Positions 1 through 8,008 of a stretch of 28,269 bases of DNA are shown one piece after another. Source of the stretch: JAFGTP01 sp964498725. Lineage in GTDB: Bacteria > Fidelibacterota > UBA2242 > JAFGTP01. Numbering within the stretch: position 1 is the stretch's first letter; each line of letters opens with the position of its first letter. Under the pieces are notes generated by a model. It did no database searches. It had not been told where the DNA came from and worked only from the letters and a program-made list of their open reading frames with translations. The position numbers and the translations under genes are program-made. The stretch is taken from the NCBI GenBank assembly GCA_964498725.1, contig CAZCHS010000030.1, positions 1 to 28,269 on the forward strand, written 5' to 3'.

Positions 1-90
1 GCAACTTTTCCCTTGTTTTTATTTTACAAAAAAGTTAAAATTCAAGCCTTGCGTAAAAAAATGAATCAATTATAAAGAGGGAGAAAAACA

Positions 91-1125
91 TTGAGCAAAA
101 GTTTTAAAGAAATCTTAGCCGAGTACAGTATCTGGGGATTTGCCTTTGGTTATTTTGCCTGTTATGTACCCTATAGTTTTATGGCAAAAGTGATGAGCAG
201 AGGACTGTTGCCGTCATTGGATGGCACCGGATTAGCCGGTTTTTCAATACTGCCGGTAACCGCCCTGGCGACAACCCTGGCAATGATCGTAACCATTTCC
301 ATCCTGGGTTGGTGGAAATACGCTTCACACTCCACGCTATTGGGCATGCGCGTACCACACCCTACCAAATGGACATTTCTATCCGGTGTTTGTACGGCTC
401 TGATCATCGGAACCACCACCCTGGCTTACACCTTTGAAGGATTGAGCATTGTCTTTGCCATGGTTCTGATGCGTGGCGGTGTTTTGATTATCGGTCCCAT
501 TGTAGACAAGATCACCCGCCGCAAAGTCCGCTGGTTTGCCTATGCGGGAATGTCTTTTTCCTTATTCGCATTATTAATCAGCCTCTTTGATACCAGTGGT
601 TACCGGGTTCCTCTATTGGCAGGAATTGTCATTGCCATCTACCTGGCCAGTTATTTTATTCGCTTTCAATTTATGAGCCGGCTGGCAAAATCCGAAAGTG
701 CTGATGCCAACAAACGGTATTTTGTGGAAGAGCAAATGACGGCAACACCGATGTTTGTTTTGATGCTCGTAATTCTGGCAATTTTTAATACCGGTGAAAT
801 TACCGAAACTGTTAGATTGGGATTTACCTATCACTGGAATCAGCCATATTTATGGGCCCTGGTTATGATTGGGGTTTTATCGCAGGGAACAGGCGTATTC
901 GGCACATTAGTATTGCTGGATAAAAATGAAAATACCTATTGTATTCCGGTTAATCGTTCCTCCAGCATTATTGCCGGCGTAATTGCGTCCTATTTACTGA
1001 CACTTTTAGGTGAACAGGCGCCAGCCACCAGCCGACTGATCAGCGCGGGCCTGATTGTTTTTGCAATTTTGTTCCTGACGATTCCACCGGCCCTGGCGAA
1101 ACGAAAAGAAATGCAAATTAAATAA
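91..1125 (+). CDS. DMT/EamA-like multi-pass membrane protein, substrate unknown
   Basis: The 344-residue product is almost wholly hydrophobic, with about ten predicted membrane segments by eye, the general layout of drug/metabolite transporter (EamA-like) proteins. Only short charged loops interrupt it, for example ITRRKVRW near residue 148 and LAKSESADANKR near residue 200. No specificity motif is visible. The start is TTG, chosen because AGAGGGAG lies seven bases upstream and because the next Met (residue 31) would remove the first membrane segment. The stop codon is 15 bases before the likely start of the P-loop kinase-like gene, so the two are almost certainly co-transcribed. The family is assigned from overall shape, so the transporter role is an inference and the substrate is unknown. 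Confidence 0.6.
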   Translation: MSKSFKEILAEYSIWGFAFGYFACYVPYSFMAKVMSRGLLPSLDGTGLAGFSILPVTALATTLAMIVTISILGWWKYASHSTLLGMRVPHPTKWTFLSGVCTALIIGTTTLAYTFEGLSIVFAMVLMRGGVLIIGPIVDKITRRKVRWFAYAGMSFSLFALLISLFDTSGYRVPLLAGIVIAIYLASYFIRFQFMSRLAKSESADANKRYFVEEQMTATPMFVLMLVILAIFNTGEITETVRLGFTYHWNQPYLWALVMIGVLSQGTGVFGTLVLLDKNENTYCIPVNRSSSIIAGVIASYLLTLLGEQAPATSRLISAGLIVFAILFLTIPPALAKRKEMQIK

Positions 1126-1140
1126 ATGATGGAGAGAAAT

Positions 1141-1869
1141 ATGGCAAACAAAAACTTTGATATTATCATCTTGAATGGCCGTCCGGCGTCCGGTAAATCC
1201 GAAGTCATCGACTATATCAAAAAAACTCCTGCCCGGGAACGCACCGAGCGTTTTCATGTGGCGGAATTTGACGATATCGATGATTTTCCAATGTTATGGA
1301 CCTGGTTTGAGGAAGATGCCATTCTGGAAAAGATATTCAACAAACCCCGCATGCATTCCACCCCGGAGGGATATTTTCTGCATGAATATCAGTGGCACCT
1401 GCTGATCGAAAGACTTTCCCTGGAATATCAAAAACGGTTGCGGGACAATGATAATTATCACGAAAAATATACTACTTTGATAGAATTTTCCAGGGGTACA
1501 GAGCATGGCGGATACCAGGAAGCCTATCAGCACCTGAGCGATGAAATTCTCGAACGGGCGGCAATTTTTTACATTGATGTACCTTATTCGGAATCATTGC
1601 GCAAAAACCGCAACCGCTTTAATCCTGACAAACCGGATTCCATCCTGGAACATGGATTACCGGATGAAAAACTGGAAAAAATGTATAAAGAAGTTGACTG
1701 GGAAGAATTCAAAGGCGATGACCCGGAATACATAATGATCAAAGGTCACAAAGTGCCTTATGTAGTTCTGGATAATAAAGATGATATTACCACCGCCAGA
1801 GACGCGAAACTGGGCGACGCTTTGGAGATACTGTTCCAAAAACTTTGGGACTTAAAAAAGAAAAAATAA
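1141..1869 (+). CDS. P-loop kinase-like NTPase, function unknown
   Basis: This 242-residue soluble protein begins with a beta strand and a Walker A loop (GRPASGKSE, about residues 12-20), typical of small-molecule or nucleoside kinases. An acidic stretch (FDDIDDF) follows, and a possible Walker B-like strand (LIEFSRG) lies near residue 120. A basic, lid-like stretch (LRKNRNRF) fits the kinase fold. An in-frame ATG five codons upstream is possible, but GGAG six bases before the ATG used here favours this start. It follows the membrane protein directly and ends at a hairpin terminator, so the two form a complete transcription unit. Kinase activity is inferred from the Walker A loop and the general fold; no substrate motif is recognised. 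Confidence 0.7.
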   Translation: MANKNFDIIILNGRPASGKSEVIDYIKKTPARERTERFHVAEFDDIDDFPMLWTWFEEDAILEKIFNKPRMHSTPEGYFLHEYQWHLLIERLSLEYQKRLRDNDNYHEKYTTLIEFSRGTEHGGYQEAYQHLSDEILERAAIFYIDVPYSESLRKNRNRFNPDKPDSILEHGLPDEKLEKMYKEVDWEEFKGDDPEYIMIKGHKVPYVVLDNKDDITTARDAKLGDALEILFQKLWDLKKKK

Positions 1870-1892
1870 ACTCAAGAAATAGAGCAACCAAT

Positions 1893-1921
1893 AAGCCCTG
1901 AATCGTTTTCGGGGCTTTTTT
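1893..1921 (+). terminator. Rho-independent terminator of the membrane protein-kinase unit
   Basis: AAGCCCTGAA and TTCGGGGCTT form a stem with one G-U pair and a short loop, followed by a run of Ts. It lies 24 bases after the kinase-like stop codon, and its T run overlaps the last codons of the convergent response-regulator gene. Confidence 0.8.
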
Positions 1922-2720
1922 ATTTCTTATCCAGTTTCTTCCGGACCTCTTTTAAAAGCACTTTTTTGGTAAAAGGACTGTAGATATAATCATCTTCTTC
2001 ATGCATGACATCATCTTCAAATATGATATCTTCTTTATAACTGACCAGGTAAAGTAGTTTCAGCTGAGGATATTGCCGTTTTAGTTCTTCAAATAGTTCC
2101 TTGCCATACATATCCTCCAATTTTACACTGGTGATTAGCAGGTCAATACCGCCATCCAGTTTTTCGACACTATCCAATGCGTCATTGCCATTTTCAGCCT
2201 TCAAAAACCGGTAGCCATTTTTTGTCAGGTTAAACTTAGCAAAATCAACGATCTTTTTATCATTGTCAACAAAAAAGACCGTTTCATTTCCACCGGGTAT
2301 CTCTTCTTTACCTTTTTTAAATTCCTGAAGTTCTTTCAGGGTTCTCTCCCACTGATCCAAAAATTCAAAACTACGCTCAATTGCATGTTTTAATTTTTCA
2401 AAATCAAAGGGTTTAAATATTATGGTTTCAGCGCCATTGGTAAAGGCCGATAGTCCATAGCGAAATTTGACATGGCCGGTGGTCATGATGACCCGAATCA
2501 TCGGGTAGGTATTTTTGATTTTTTCAATTAATTTGATGCCATCCATGCGCGGCATCTTTATGTCGGTGATGACTAAAGGAAAGGGACGTTTGCGGATAAG
2601 ATCAAAGGCTTCTTTTCCATCTCTGGCCAGGGTTACCTCATAACCATTTTGAGTTAGAAAAACCTTTAATAAATTGAGCGCTGATTCATTATCATCAACC
2701 ACCAGTATTTTTTTTCTCAT
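1920..2720 (-). CDS. Response regulator with two receiver domains, second degenerate
   Basis: The 266-residue protein has two CheY-like receiver domains and no DNA-binding or enzymatic output. The first (residues 1-120) keeps the full active site: acidic pair D9-D10, phospho-acceptor D53 in ITDIKMP, T80/T81 and K103 in FKPF. After a charged linker the second (residues 145-266) keeps D152 and D154, but has Ser198 where the phospho-acceptor Asp should be (ITSVKL) and Ser248 where the Lys should be (YSPF). It is therefore probably a pseudo-receiver used for protein contacts. AGGA lies six bases before the ATG. No histidine kinase is nearby, so the partner is unknown. It probably works by phosphorylation-dependent protein interaction. 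Confidence 0.85.
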   Translation of the reverse strand: MRKKILVVDDNESALNLLKVFLTQNGYEVTLARDGKEAFDLIRKRPFPLVITDIKMPRMDGIKLIEKIKNTYPMIRVIMTTGHVKFRYGLSAFTNGAETIIFKPFDFEKLKHAIERSFEFLDQWERTLKELQEFKKGKEEIPGGNETVFFVDNDKKIVDFAKFNLTKNGYRFLKAENGNDALDSVEKLDGGIDLLITSVKLEDMYGKELFEELKRQYPQLKLLYLVSYKEDIIFEDDVMHEEDDYIYSPFTKKVLLKEVRKKLDKK

Positions 2721-2775
2721 CTTATATCCTAAAACACTTATGATTAAACATATACATAAAAATCATGTTTTCAAA

Positions 2776-2808
2776 ATTTTAAAAACCCCGAAGAAAAGAT
2801 CTTCGGGG
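2776..2808 (-). terminator. Rho-independent terminator of the mutase-deoC operon
   Basis: A perfect 9-bp stem (CCCCGAAGA with TCTTCGGGG, loop of five) is followed on the minus strand by TTTTTAAAATTTT. A second small hairpin (ACCAGT-CTCC-ACTGGT, 2812-2827) lies between it and the deoC stop codon. Confidence 0.9.
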
Positions 2809-2870
2809 CATACCAGTCTCCACTGGTTATTCATTTCCATCCTGAAGACAGAAACGAAAATTATGTAATA

Positions 2871-3587
2871 TCAATAATCATTAGTAGTGTCTGCTTCCTG
2901 ATGCCTGACAATATTTAGTGTCGAACTGGCGCCAATCCTGTTGGCGCCGGCTTTTACCATAGCCATGGCATCGGAAAAAGTCCGCACACCGCCGCTGGCT
3001 TTGACACCGGCTTTATGCCCGACTGTTTTGCGCATCAGCTGTATATCTTCAACCGTTGCGCCGGCCTTGCTGAAACCGGTAGATGTTTTCACAAACCCGG
3101 CCCCGGCCTGAACAGCAAGTTCACAAGCCTTAATTTTTTCATCATCAGTTAAAAGTGCTGTTTCAATGATCACTTTGACGATTTTTCCCCCGGCGGCTTT
3201 GACCACTGCGGCAATATCCTGCTTTACCCGGTCATAATTTCCGGATTTCAAAGCGCCGATATTGATGACCATATCGAATTCTTCCGCGCCATCAGCAAGG
3301 GCTTGTCCGGTTTCCATTTTTTTAATAGCGGTAGCATTGGCTCCCAGCGGAAAACCGATGACAACTGCCACGGGAATGCCACTTCCTGTAAGTTCCTGCA
3401 CGGCAGTTTTTACATAACAGGGATTAACACAAACTGAAGCGGTTTTCATTTCCACGGCTTCGCGGCAGATTTGAATAATATCATCACTGGTAGTCTCCGG
3501 TTTCAGAGCAGTGTGGTCAATAATCGCGGCAATATTTTTTTCGGCATCAGCGGGGGAAATTTCTATATTAAATTCAGGATTAGCCAT
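2871..3587 (-). CDS. deoC: Deoxyribose-phosphate aldolase
   Basis: DeoC cleaves 2-deoxy-D-ribose 5-phosphate into glyceraldehyde 3-phosphate and acetaldehyde, feeding DNA-derived pentose into glycolysis in the cytoplasm. The 238-residue length is normal for the family. The class I aldolase signature is complete: IDHTALKP near the N-terminus, D105 in EFDMVINIG, the Schiff-base lysine K167 in FVKTSTGF and the second lysine K196 in GVKASGG. ATG is preferred because GGAG lies six bases before it; a TTG two codons upstream sits directly on the GGAG and cannot be the start. The gene begins 12 bases after the phosphohexomutase stop codon and ends at a strong terminator, so it is the last gene of a two-gene operon. 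Confidence 0.96.
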   Translation of the reverse strand: MANPEFNIEISPADAEKNIAAIIDHTALKPETTSDDIIQICREAVEMKTASVCVNPCYVKTAVQELTGSGIPVAVVIGFPLGANATAIKKMETGQALADGAEEFDMVINIGALKSGNYDRVKQDIAAVVKAAGGKIVKVIIETALLTDDEKIKACELAVQAGAGFVKTSTGFSKAGATVEDIQLMRKTVGHKAGVKASGGVRTFSDAMAMVKAGANRIGASSTLNIVRHQEADTTNDY

Positions 3588-3599
3588 TTTCAACTCCGA

Positions 3600-4946
3600 T
3601 TATTTAAAATAACTGACAAATTTTCCCGCCAAAACATTGGCTTCTTCTTTGGAAGGCGCTTCGGCAATGACCCTGACGATCGGTTCCGTATTGGATTTTC
3701 TGATGTGCACCCAACTGTTTTCAAAGATCAGTTTGACGCCATCATCGGTATTAACCTCCATGGGTTCTTTAATTTCAAAGAGTTTTTCGATCTCTTCCGA
3801 CAGATCACCCACTTCTGCTTCCACTTTATTTTTTACCATGACGAATTGTGGAATAGTATCCATGATCTCGGCCACTGTTTTTTCTTCAAATGCCAATAAA
3901 AACAAAATAATCGCCATCCCGGCCAGGGAATCGCGGCCTCTTTTAGAAAAAGGCAAAATAATTCCGCCATTTCCTTCGCCACCTAAAACACCATTGGTTT
4001 CATGCAGTTTTTCAACGACATTGATTTCGCCCACCGGTGTGCGGGTTACTTTTCCGTTGAATTCTTCAGCAACTTTATCCAGCGCCATAGTGGTGGATAG
4101 GTTGGTTACAATTTCTCTGTCAACTGAAATTACACGTTGCAGCATCAGTCTGGCCGCCAGCACCAGGGTTGATTCTTCGGAAAGCGCATTTCCCTTATTG
4201 TCAACAATAGCAAGGCGATCACCGTCAGGATCAACGGCAAAACCAATATCGGCTTTATTTTTGGCAACAGCTTCTTCAAGTTCTTTAAGATTCTCACGCG
4301 TCGGTTCCGGTGTGCGGGGAAAATCCTTTTTGCCATTACAATTGATGGCAATAACATCGCATTCAAGTGCTTCCAGAAGTTTTGGGCCGGCTTCAAAGGC
4401 GCCACCATTGACCGCGTCAAACACCACCTTGAACTTTTTGGCTTTGATCTTGTCAATATTAATGTAATGCATGCTTAATATATCATTCACATGATGGTCA
4501 ATCGCTTCTTTATCTTCAATAATTTCCGGTAATTCTTTCGGCGCTTTGGGCAGGCTCTTTTCCAGTTCCTTACGGGATTCCTGCAATTCCAGCATTGCAT
4601 CCCCATTCAGAAACTCACCTTTTTCATTAATGAATTTCAGGCCATTCCAGGGTAATGGATTATGGCTGGCAGTAATGGAAATGCCGCCCTGGGCCTGATG
4701 ATAATAGGTGGCATATTGTATAGTAGGGGTCGGGCAGATGCCAATATTTACAACTTTGGCCCCGGCACTGCGAATGCCTTCAATGATTGTTTCCATAATT
4801 TTTTCACCGCTTTTGCGGGTATCACGGCCCACGACAATCCGGGTGGCGCCAACTTTTTTAACAAAAGCAGCTGCATAGGCTCTCAAAAATGAATCGCTCA
4901 TATCTTTGTCATGAGCTCTGACGCCTGATAAACTTTCAATAATCAT
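3600..4946 (-). CDS. Phosphohexomutase family enzyme (GlmM/ManB/PGM-like)
   Basis: The enzyme moves phosphate between sugar hydroxyls through a phosphoserine. All family motifs are present: SLSGVR at the N-terminus, catalytic Ser94 in TASHNP, the metal loop DPDGDR (239-244), the sugar-binding loop GEGNGG (323-328) and the phosphate-binding RKSNTEP near the C-terminus. The length of 448 residues is typical. The start is placed at the ATG giving MIIESLSG, with GAGG six bases upstream; an ATG four codons earlier has no ribosome site. The sugar loop differs from the GEMSGH or GEQSGH of many bacterial phosphogluco(samine) mutases, so the substrate is open: glucosamine-6-P, mannose-6-P or glucose-6-P. 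Its operon with deoC also raises pentose phosphate as a candidate. Confidence 0.9.
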   Translation of the reverse strand: MIIESLSGVRAHDKDMSDSFLRAYAAAFVKKVGATRIVVGRDTRKSGEKIMETIIEGIRSAGAKVVNIGICPTPTIQYATYYHQAQGGISITASHNPLPWNGLKFINEKGEFLNGDAMLELQESRKELEKSLPKAPKELPEIIEDKEAIDHHVNDILSMHYINIDKIKAKKFKVVFDAVNGGAFEAGPKLLEALECDVIAINCNGKKDFPRTPEPTRENLKELEEAVAKNKADIGFAVDPDGDRLAIVDNKGNALSEESTLVLAARLMLQRVISVDREIVTNLSTTMALDKVAEEFNGKVTRTPVGEINVVEKLHETNGVLGGEGNGGIILPFSKRGRDSLAGMAIILFLLAFEEKTVAEIMDTIPQFVMVKNKVEAEVGDLSEEIEKLFEIKEPMEVNTDDGVKLIFENSWVHIRKSNTEPIVRVIAEAPSKEEANVLAGKFVSYFK

Positions 4947-4987
4947 AATTTTCCTCATCTATTGGGTTCATATTAATTCAGATCAAT

Positions 4988-5016
4988 AATTTATGGTTTC
5001 AAAAACTAAAGGTCAA
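4988..5016 (-). promoter_or_regulatory. Sigma-70-like promoter of the mutase-deoC operon
   Basis: On the minus strand TTGACC and TAAATT are separated by exactly 17 bases. The expected start of transcription leaves a leader of about 35 bases that holds the GAGG site. Confidence 0.6.
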
Positions 5017-5247
5017 CAGCATTGCAGGGAACCAAAAACCATTCAAACAATTGTTTTTAATAATAATACACCAATGGTCTGTTTTTCCAAATCATCAATT
5101 TCCATTAACTGTCTTATTTTTTTACTATTACACTGAAAATATTAAATTTATAAAAACCTTAATAAACAATATATTAAATCCATAAACTTTCAAATTTAAT
5201 GTAACCTCTGTTTAGTTAAATTTAAAATAAATTCATAATACTTTCAC

Positions 5248-5276
5248 TTGGCATATTTTAAAAAAATATTTAAGTT
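5248..5276 (+). promoter_or_regulatory. Possible promoter of the alkaline phosphatase gene
   Basis: TTGGCA and TAAGTT are spaced by 17 bases, about 30 bases before the ATG. The -10 match is poor, so this is tentative. Confidence 0.3.
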
Positions 5277-5306
5277 CTCAAAATTTCAAACTGACCCGGA
5301 GTAACA

Positions 5307-6800
5307 ATGAAAGACAATTTTAGAGTTTTATCCCTTATATTTTTAACAATCTTCCTGCTTTTCTCCTGTAATGAAAAGAAAAATGAGGATTTGGTACAGC
5401 AGGAATTAGCAATTAACAAACCTCCCAAATTTATCTTTTTATTCATCGGAGACGGAATGTCTTTTAGCCAGGTCAGTATCGCCAAGGCTCTTCAGCGTCA
5501 TGACGAATTTCGCCTTTTCAAAAGACCGGATTTTGGTGACCAGCCAATGGCAATGGAACAATTTCCCGTCACCGGAGTGTCCACTACCTTTGCTGAAGAC
5601 CGCTATGTCACAGAATCTTCAGCCGCCGGCACTGCCCTTGCCACCGGAAAAAAAACCTCCTGCGGAACAGTGTCAATGAACAGTGCTCATACTGAAGATT
5701 ATAAAACTATCGCGGAAATGGCCCGTGACAAGGGAATGAAAGTGGGGATTGTCTCCAGTGTCAGTATCGATCACGCCACACCGGCCTGTTTTTATGCTCA
5801 TGAAAAAGATCGTGGAAAATACAATCAAATCGCGAATCAAATGGCTATGAGCCGGTTTGATTATTTTGGCGGCGGTTTTGCCCGTGGCGGTCTGCCCGAT
5901 GAATTAAAAAAAGAAAACGCCAAAGATATCTTACAAACCATGAAATCTGCCGGCTACAAAATCGCCTCTGATAGAAATGGTCTCGCAGATGTAATGCCCG
6001 GCGATAAATGCTGGGCCTTTAACCAGGAATATGACACTGACGCCGCGCTTCATTATGAAATAGATAAACCCGCCGGTCACATGGATTTGGCTGATTTTAC
6101 CGCTGAAGGAATCCGCATTCTTTACAATGCCAAAGGATTTTTCATGATGGTGGAAAGTGGCAAAATCGACTGGGCTTGCCACGCTAATGATGTGGTATCT
6201 GTCGCCCATGAAATGGCCAATTTTGATGAATCTATTGCCCGGGCGGTTGAATTTTACAAACAGCACCCGAAAGAAACGCTGATCATTATTACCGGTGATC
6301 ATGAATGCGGCGGTTTGAGTCTGGGCTATTCCGCCGCCAAATATGAATCCGCCTTTGATGTGCTGAACCACCAAAAGATCAGTTATCAAAATTTTGCGGT
6401 GAAAGTCAACCGCTGGAAAAAGAACCCAAATATATCTCAGGCAATGGTACTGGATAGCGTCGGTCATTATTTTGGTCTGGGCAATTCTGATCTGAACGCC
6501 AAACTCGCCCTGTCCAATTACGAAACAAAGCGGTTGCTGGAAGCCTATGCACTCAGTTTCGATAAAACAACCAAAGAAGATGAAGAAGAATATTACGTTA
6601 ACTATGGCAGTTATGACCCGTTGACCGTGACCGTCACGCATCTGCTAAATCAAAAAGCAGGGATCAACTGGTCAACTTATTCCCATACACCGGTGCCGGT
6701 GCCGGTCTATGCAATGGGCGTTGGTGATCGCTATTTCAGCGGCCAACTGGACAATACGGATATCGCGAATAATATTATCAGGATATCAAGATTAGAATAA
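5307..6800 (+). CDS. Alkaline phosphatase, lipoprotein
   Basis: A metal-dependent phosphomonoesterase, probably releasing phosphate from organic esters outside the cytoplasmic membrane. The N-terminus is a lipoprotein signal (charged start, hydrophobic core, LLFSC with Cys21 as the lipid site; Phe at -2 is unusual). Family motifs are in order: metal ligand D49 in IGDGMS, nucleophile Ser104 in VTESSAAGTALATG, the acidic and His ligands in ESGKIDWACHANDV, TGDHECGG, and the last His ligand in SHTPVPVPVYA. The length of 497 residues fits the PhoA superfamily. CGGAG lies five bases before the ATG. It heads a run with the YibE/F and SagB-like genes (36-base and 32-base gaps). No recognisable Pho box was found. 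Confidence 0.93.
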   Translation: MKDNFRVLSLIFLTIFLLFSCNEKKNEDLVQQELAINKPPKFIFLFIGDGMSFSQVSIAKALQRHDEFRLFKRPDFGDQPMAMEQFPVTGVSTTFAEDRYVTESSAAGTALATGKKTSCGTVSMNSAHTEDYKTIAEMARDKGMKVGIVSSVSIDHATPACFYAHEKDRGKYNQIANQMAMSRFDYFGGGFARGGLPDELKKENAKDILQTMKSAGYKIASDRNGLADVMPGDKCWAFNQEYDTDAALHYEIDKPAGHMDLADFTAEGIRILYNAKGFFMMVESGKIDWACHANDVVSVAHEMANFDESIARAVEFYKQHPKETLIIITGDHECGGLSLGYSAAKYESAFDVLNHQKISYQNFAVKVNRWKKNPNISQAMVLDSVGHYFGLGNSDLNAKLALSNYETKRLLEAYALSFDKTTKEDEEEYYVNYGSYDPLTVTVTHLLNQKAGINWSTYSHTPVPVPVYAMGVGDRYFSGQLDNTDIANNIIRISRLE

Positions 6801-6836
6801 CCTTCGAAATTCTCGCAAGAATTATTATTTTTACCA

Positions 6837-7976
6837 ATGATTATAACCCAGCATAAAACACGTCTGAATATTGTCTTTACTCTGGTGATCACTCTTCTTT
6901 CACTGGTCTTAATTTTTATGCCCACAGGCTATGAGAATCCAATTGTAAAGCAAAATAGTTTGCGCGTGAAAGCCGAGGTGCTAAAAGTTGATAATTCATC
7001 ACTACAACAGAGCGGAATTGTATTTACAGGCTCACAGTCATTACAATTAAAAATTCTGTCCGGAAAATTCAAATCCCACACTGTAACAGCAGAAAATATA
7101 TTGACCGGACAAAAACGGCTGGACCGCATCTATAATCCTGAAGATAAAATTTTGGCCGTAATCATCCCAAGCCAGGACAACAGTGAAATTCTCAGTGCCA
7201 GAGCACAGAGTATCTACCGAATTAATATAGAAATTGTACTCTTTTCCTTATTCGCGCTTTTCCTGGTGGCTTTTGCCGGCTGGACCGGATTCAAAGCATT
7301 GCTCTCTTTTGTTTTTACCGCACTCGCGATCTGGAAAATACTGATACCCCTCTTTTTAGCCGGATTTCCACCCCTGGCAACAGCTTTACTGATCATTACC
7401 CTGATTACCACCACGATCATTTTGCTGATTGCCTCATTTACAAAAAAAGCCCTGGTTGCCTTAACCGGATCAATATCGGGAATCGGTCTGACATCGCTGC
7501 TGTCGGTAATTTTTGGTTACTGGCTAAAAATTCCCGGTACCGTACAGGAGTTCTCGGAAACAATTCTTTATGCCGGCTTTCATAAACTTTCCATCACTGA
7601 TATTTTTCTATCGGGAATTTTTATTTCCGCCAGTGGCGCCTTAATGGATATTGCCATGGATATTGCCGCCTCCCAGCAGGAGATCAAACATAAACGTCCG
7701 GATATTCAGACCAAAGAACTGATCATATCGGGATTTACCATTGCACGGCCGGTCATCGGAACAATGACAACCACACTGCTTTTTGCCTACAGTGGCAGTT
7801 TTATGTTTACTTTCATGGCTTTTATGGCCAAAGGTACCCCGTTAATTGTCTTTCTTAATACTAATTATATTGCCGCCGAAATACTACAAACCCTGGTAGG
7901 CAGTTTCGGGTTGGTACTGGTTGCTCCCTTTACCGCAATAATCGGTGGCATTGTGTATTGCCATAAATTTACTTAA
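6837..7976 (+). CDS. YibE/F family membrane protein
   Basis: The 379-residue product has an N-terminal membrane anchor, an extracytoplasmic region of roughly 100 residues (about 35-125) and then seven or so membrane segments. The stretch SGALMDIAMDIAASQQEI, followed by a cytoplasmic loop and GFTIARPVIGTMTTTLL, is the hallmark of the YibE/F family, best known from Firmicutes. The molecular role of the family is not established. No clear Shine-Dalgarno site precedes the ATG, so translation may depend on the upstream phosphatase gene. Placement between two exported or anchored proteins suggests an envelope function, which is inference only. Confidence 0.85.
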   Translation: MIITQHKTRLNIVFTLVITLLSLVLIFMPTGYENPIVKQNSLRVKAEVLKVDNSSLQQSGIVFTGSQSLQLKILSGKFKSHTVTAENILTGQKRLDRIYNPEDKILAVIIPSQDNSEILSARAQSIYRINIEIVLFSLFALFLVAFAGWTGFKALLSFVFTALAIWKILIPLFLAGFPPLATALLIITLITTTIILLIASFTKKALVALTGSISGIGLTSLLSVIFGYWLKIPGTVQEFSETILYAGFHKLSITDIFLSGIFISASGALMDIAMDIAASQQEIKHKRPDIQTKELIISGFTIARPVIGTMTTTLLFAYSGSFMFTFMAFMAKGTPLIVFLNTNYIAAEILQTLVGSFGLVLVAPFTAIIGGIVYCHKFT

Positions 7977-8008
7977 ACTTATGATTGAATCATTTTTGGG
8001 AGGCTATA

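Larger units (their letters stand above)
4947..5306. other. AT-rich divergent intergenic region with a 12-bp palindrome
   Basis: About 360 bases separate the divergent mutase and phosphatase genes. I see no coding frame with a ribosome site and no RNA gene. It holds the mutase promoter and a weaker candidate for the phosphatase. Between them is a perfect palindrome AAACAATTGTTT (5045-5056), which could be an operator but could equally be chance in such AT-rich DNA. Confidence 0.5.

Noticed and set aside
49..76. TTGCGT and TATAAA spaced by 16 bases before the first gene
   Set aside because: Transcription would start only a few bases before the TTG codon and would exclude the AGAGGGAG ribosome site, so it cannot be the working promoter of that gene.
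3588..3593. TTG start two codons upstream in deoC
   Set aside because: The codon directly abuts the GGAG site, leaving no spacing; the ATG six bases from the site is the sound choice.
3637..4467. A 276-codon open frame on the plus strand opposite the mutase gene
   Set aside because: It lies wholly antisense to a gene with complete family motifs, has low-complexity Ser-rich content and no ribosome site.
5931..6641. A 236-codon open frame on the minus strand opposite the phosphatase gene
   Set aside because: It is antisense to a gene with all catalytic motifs and its translation shows no recognisable domain.
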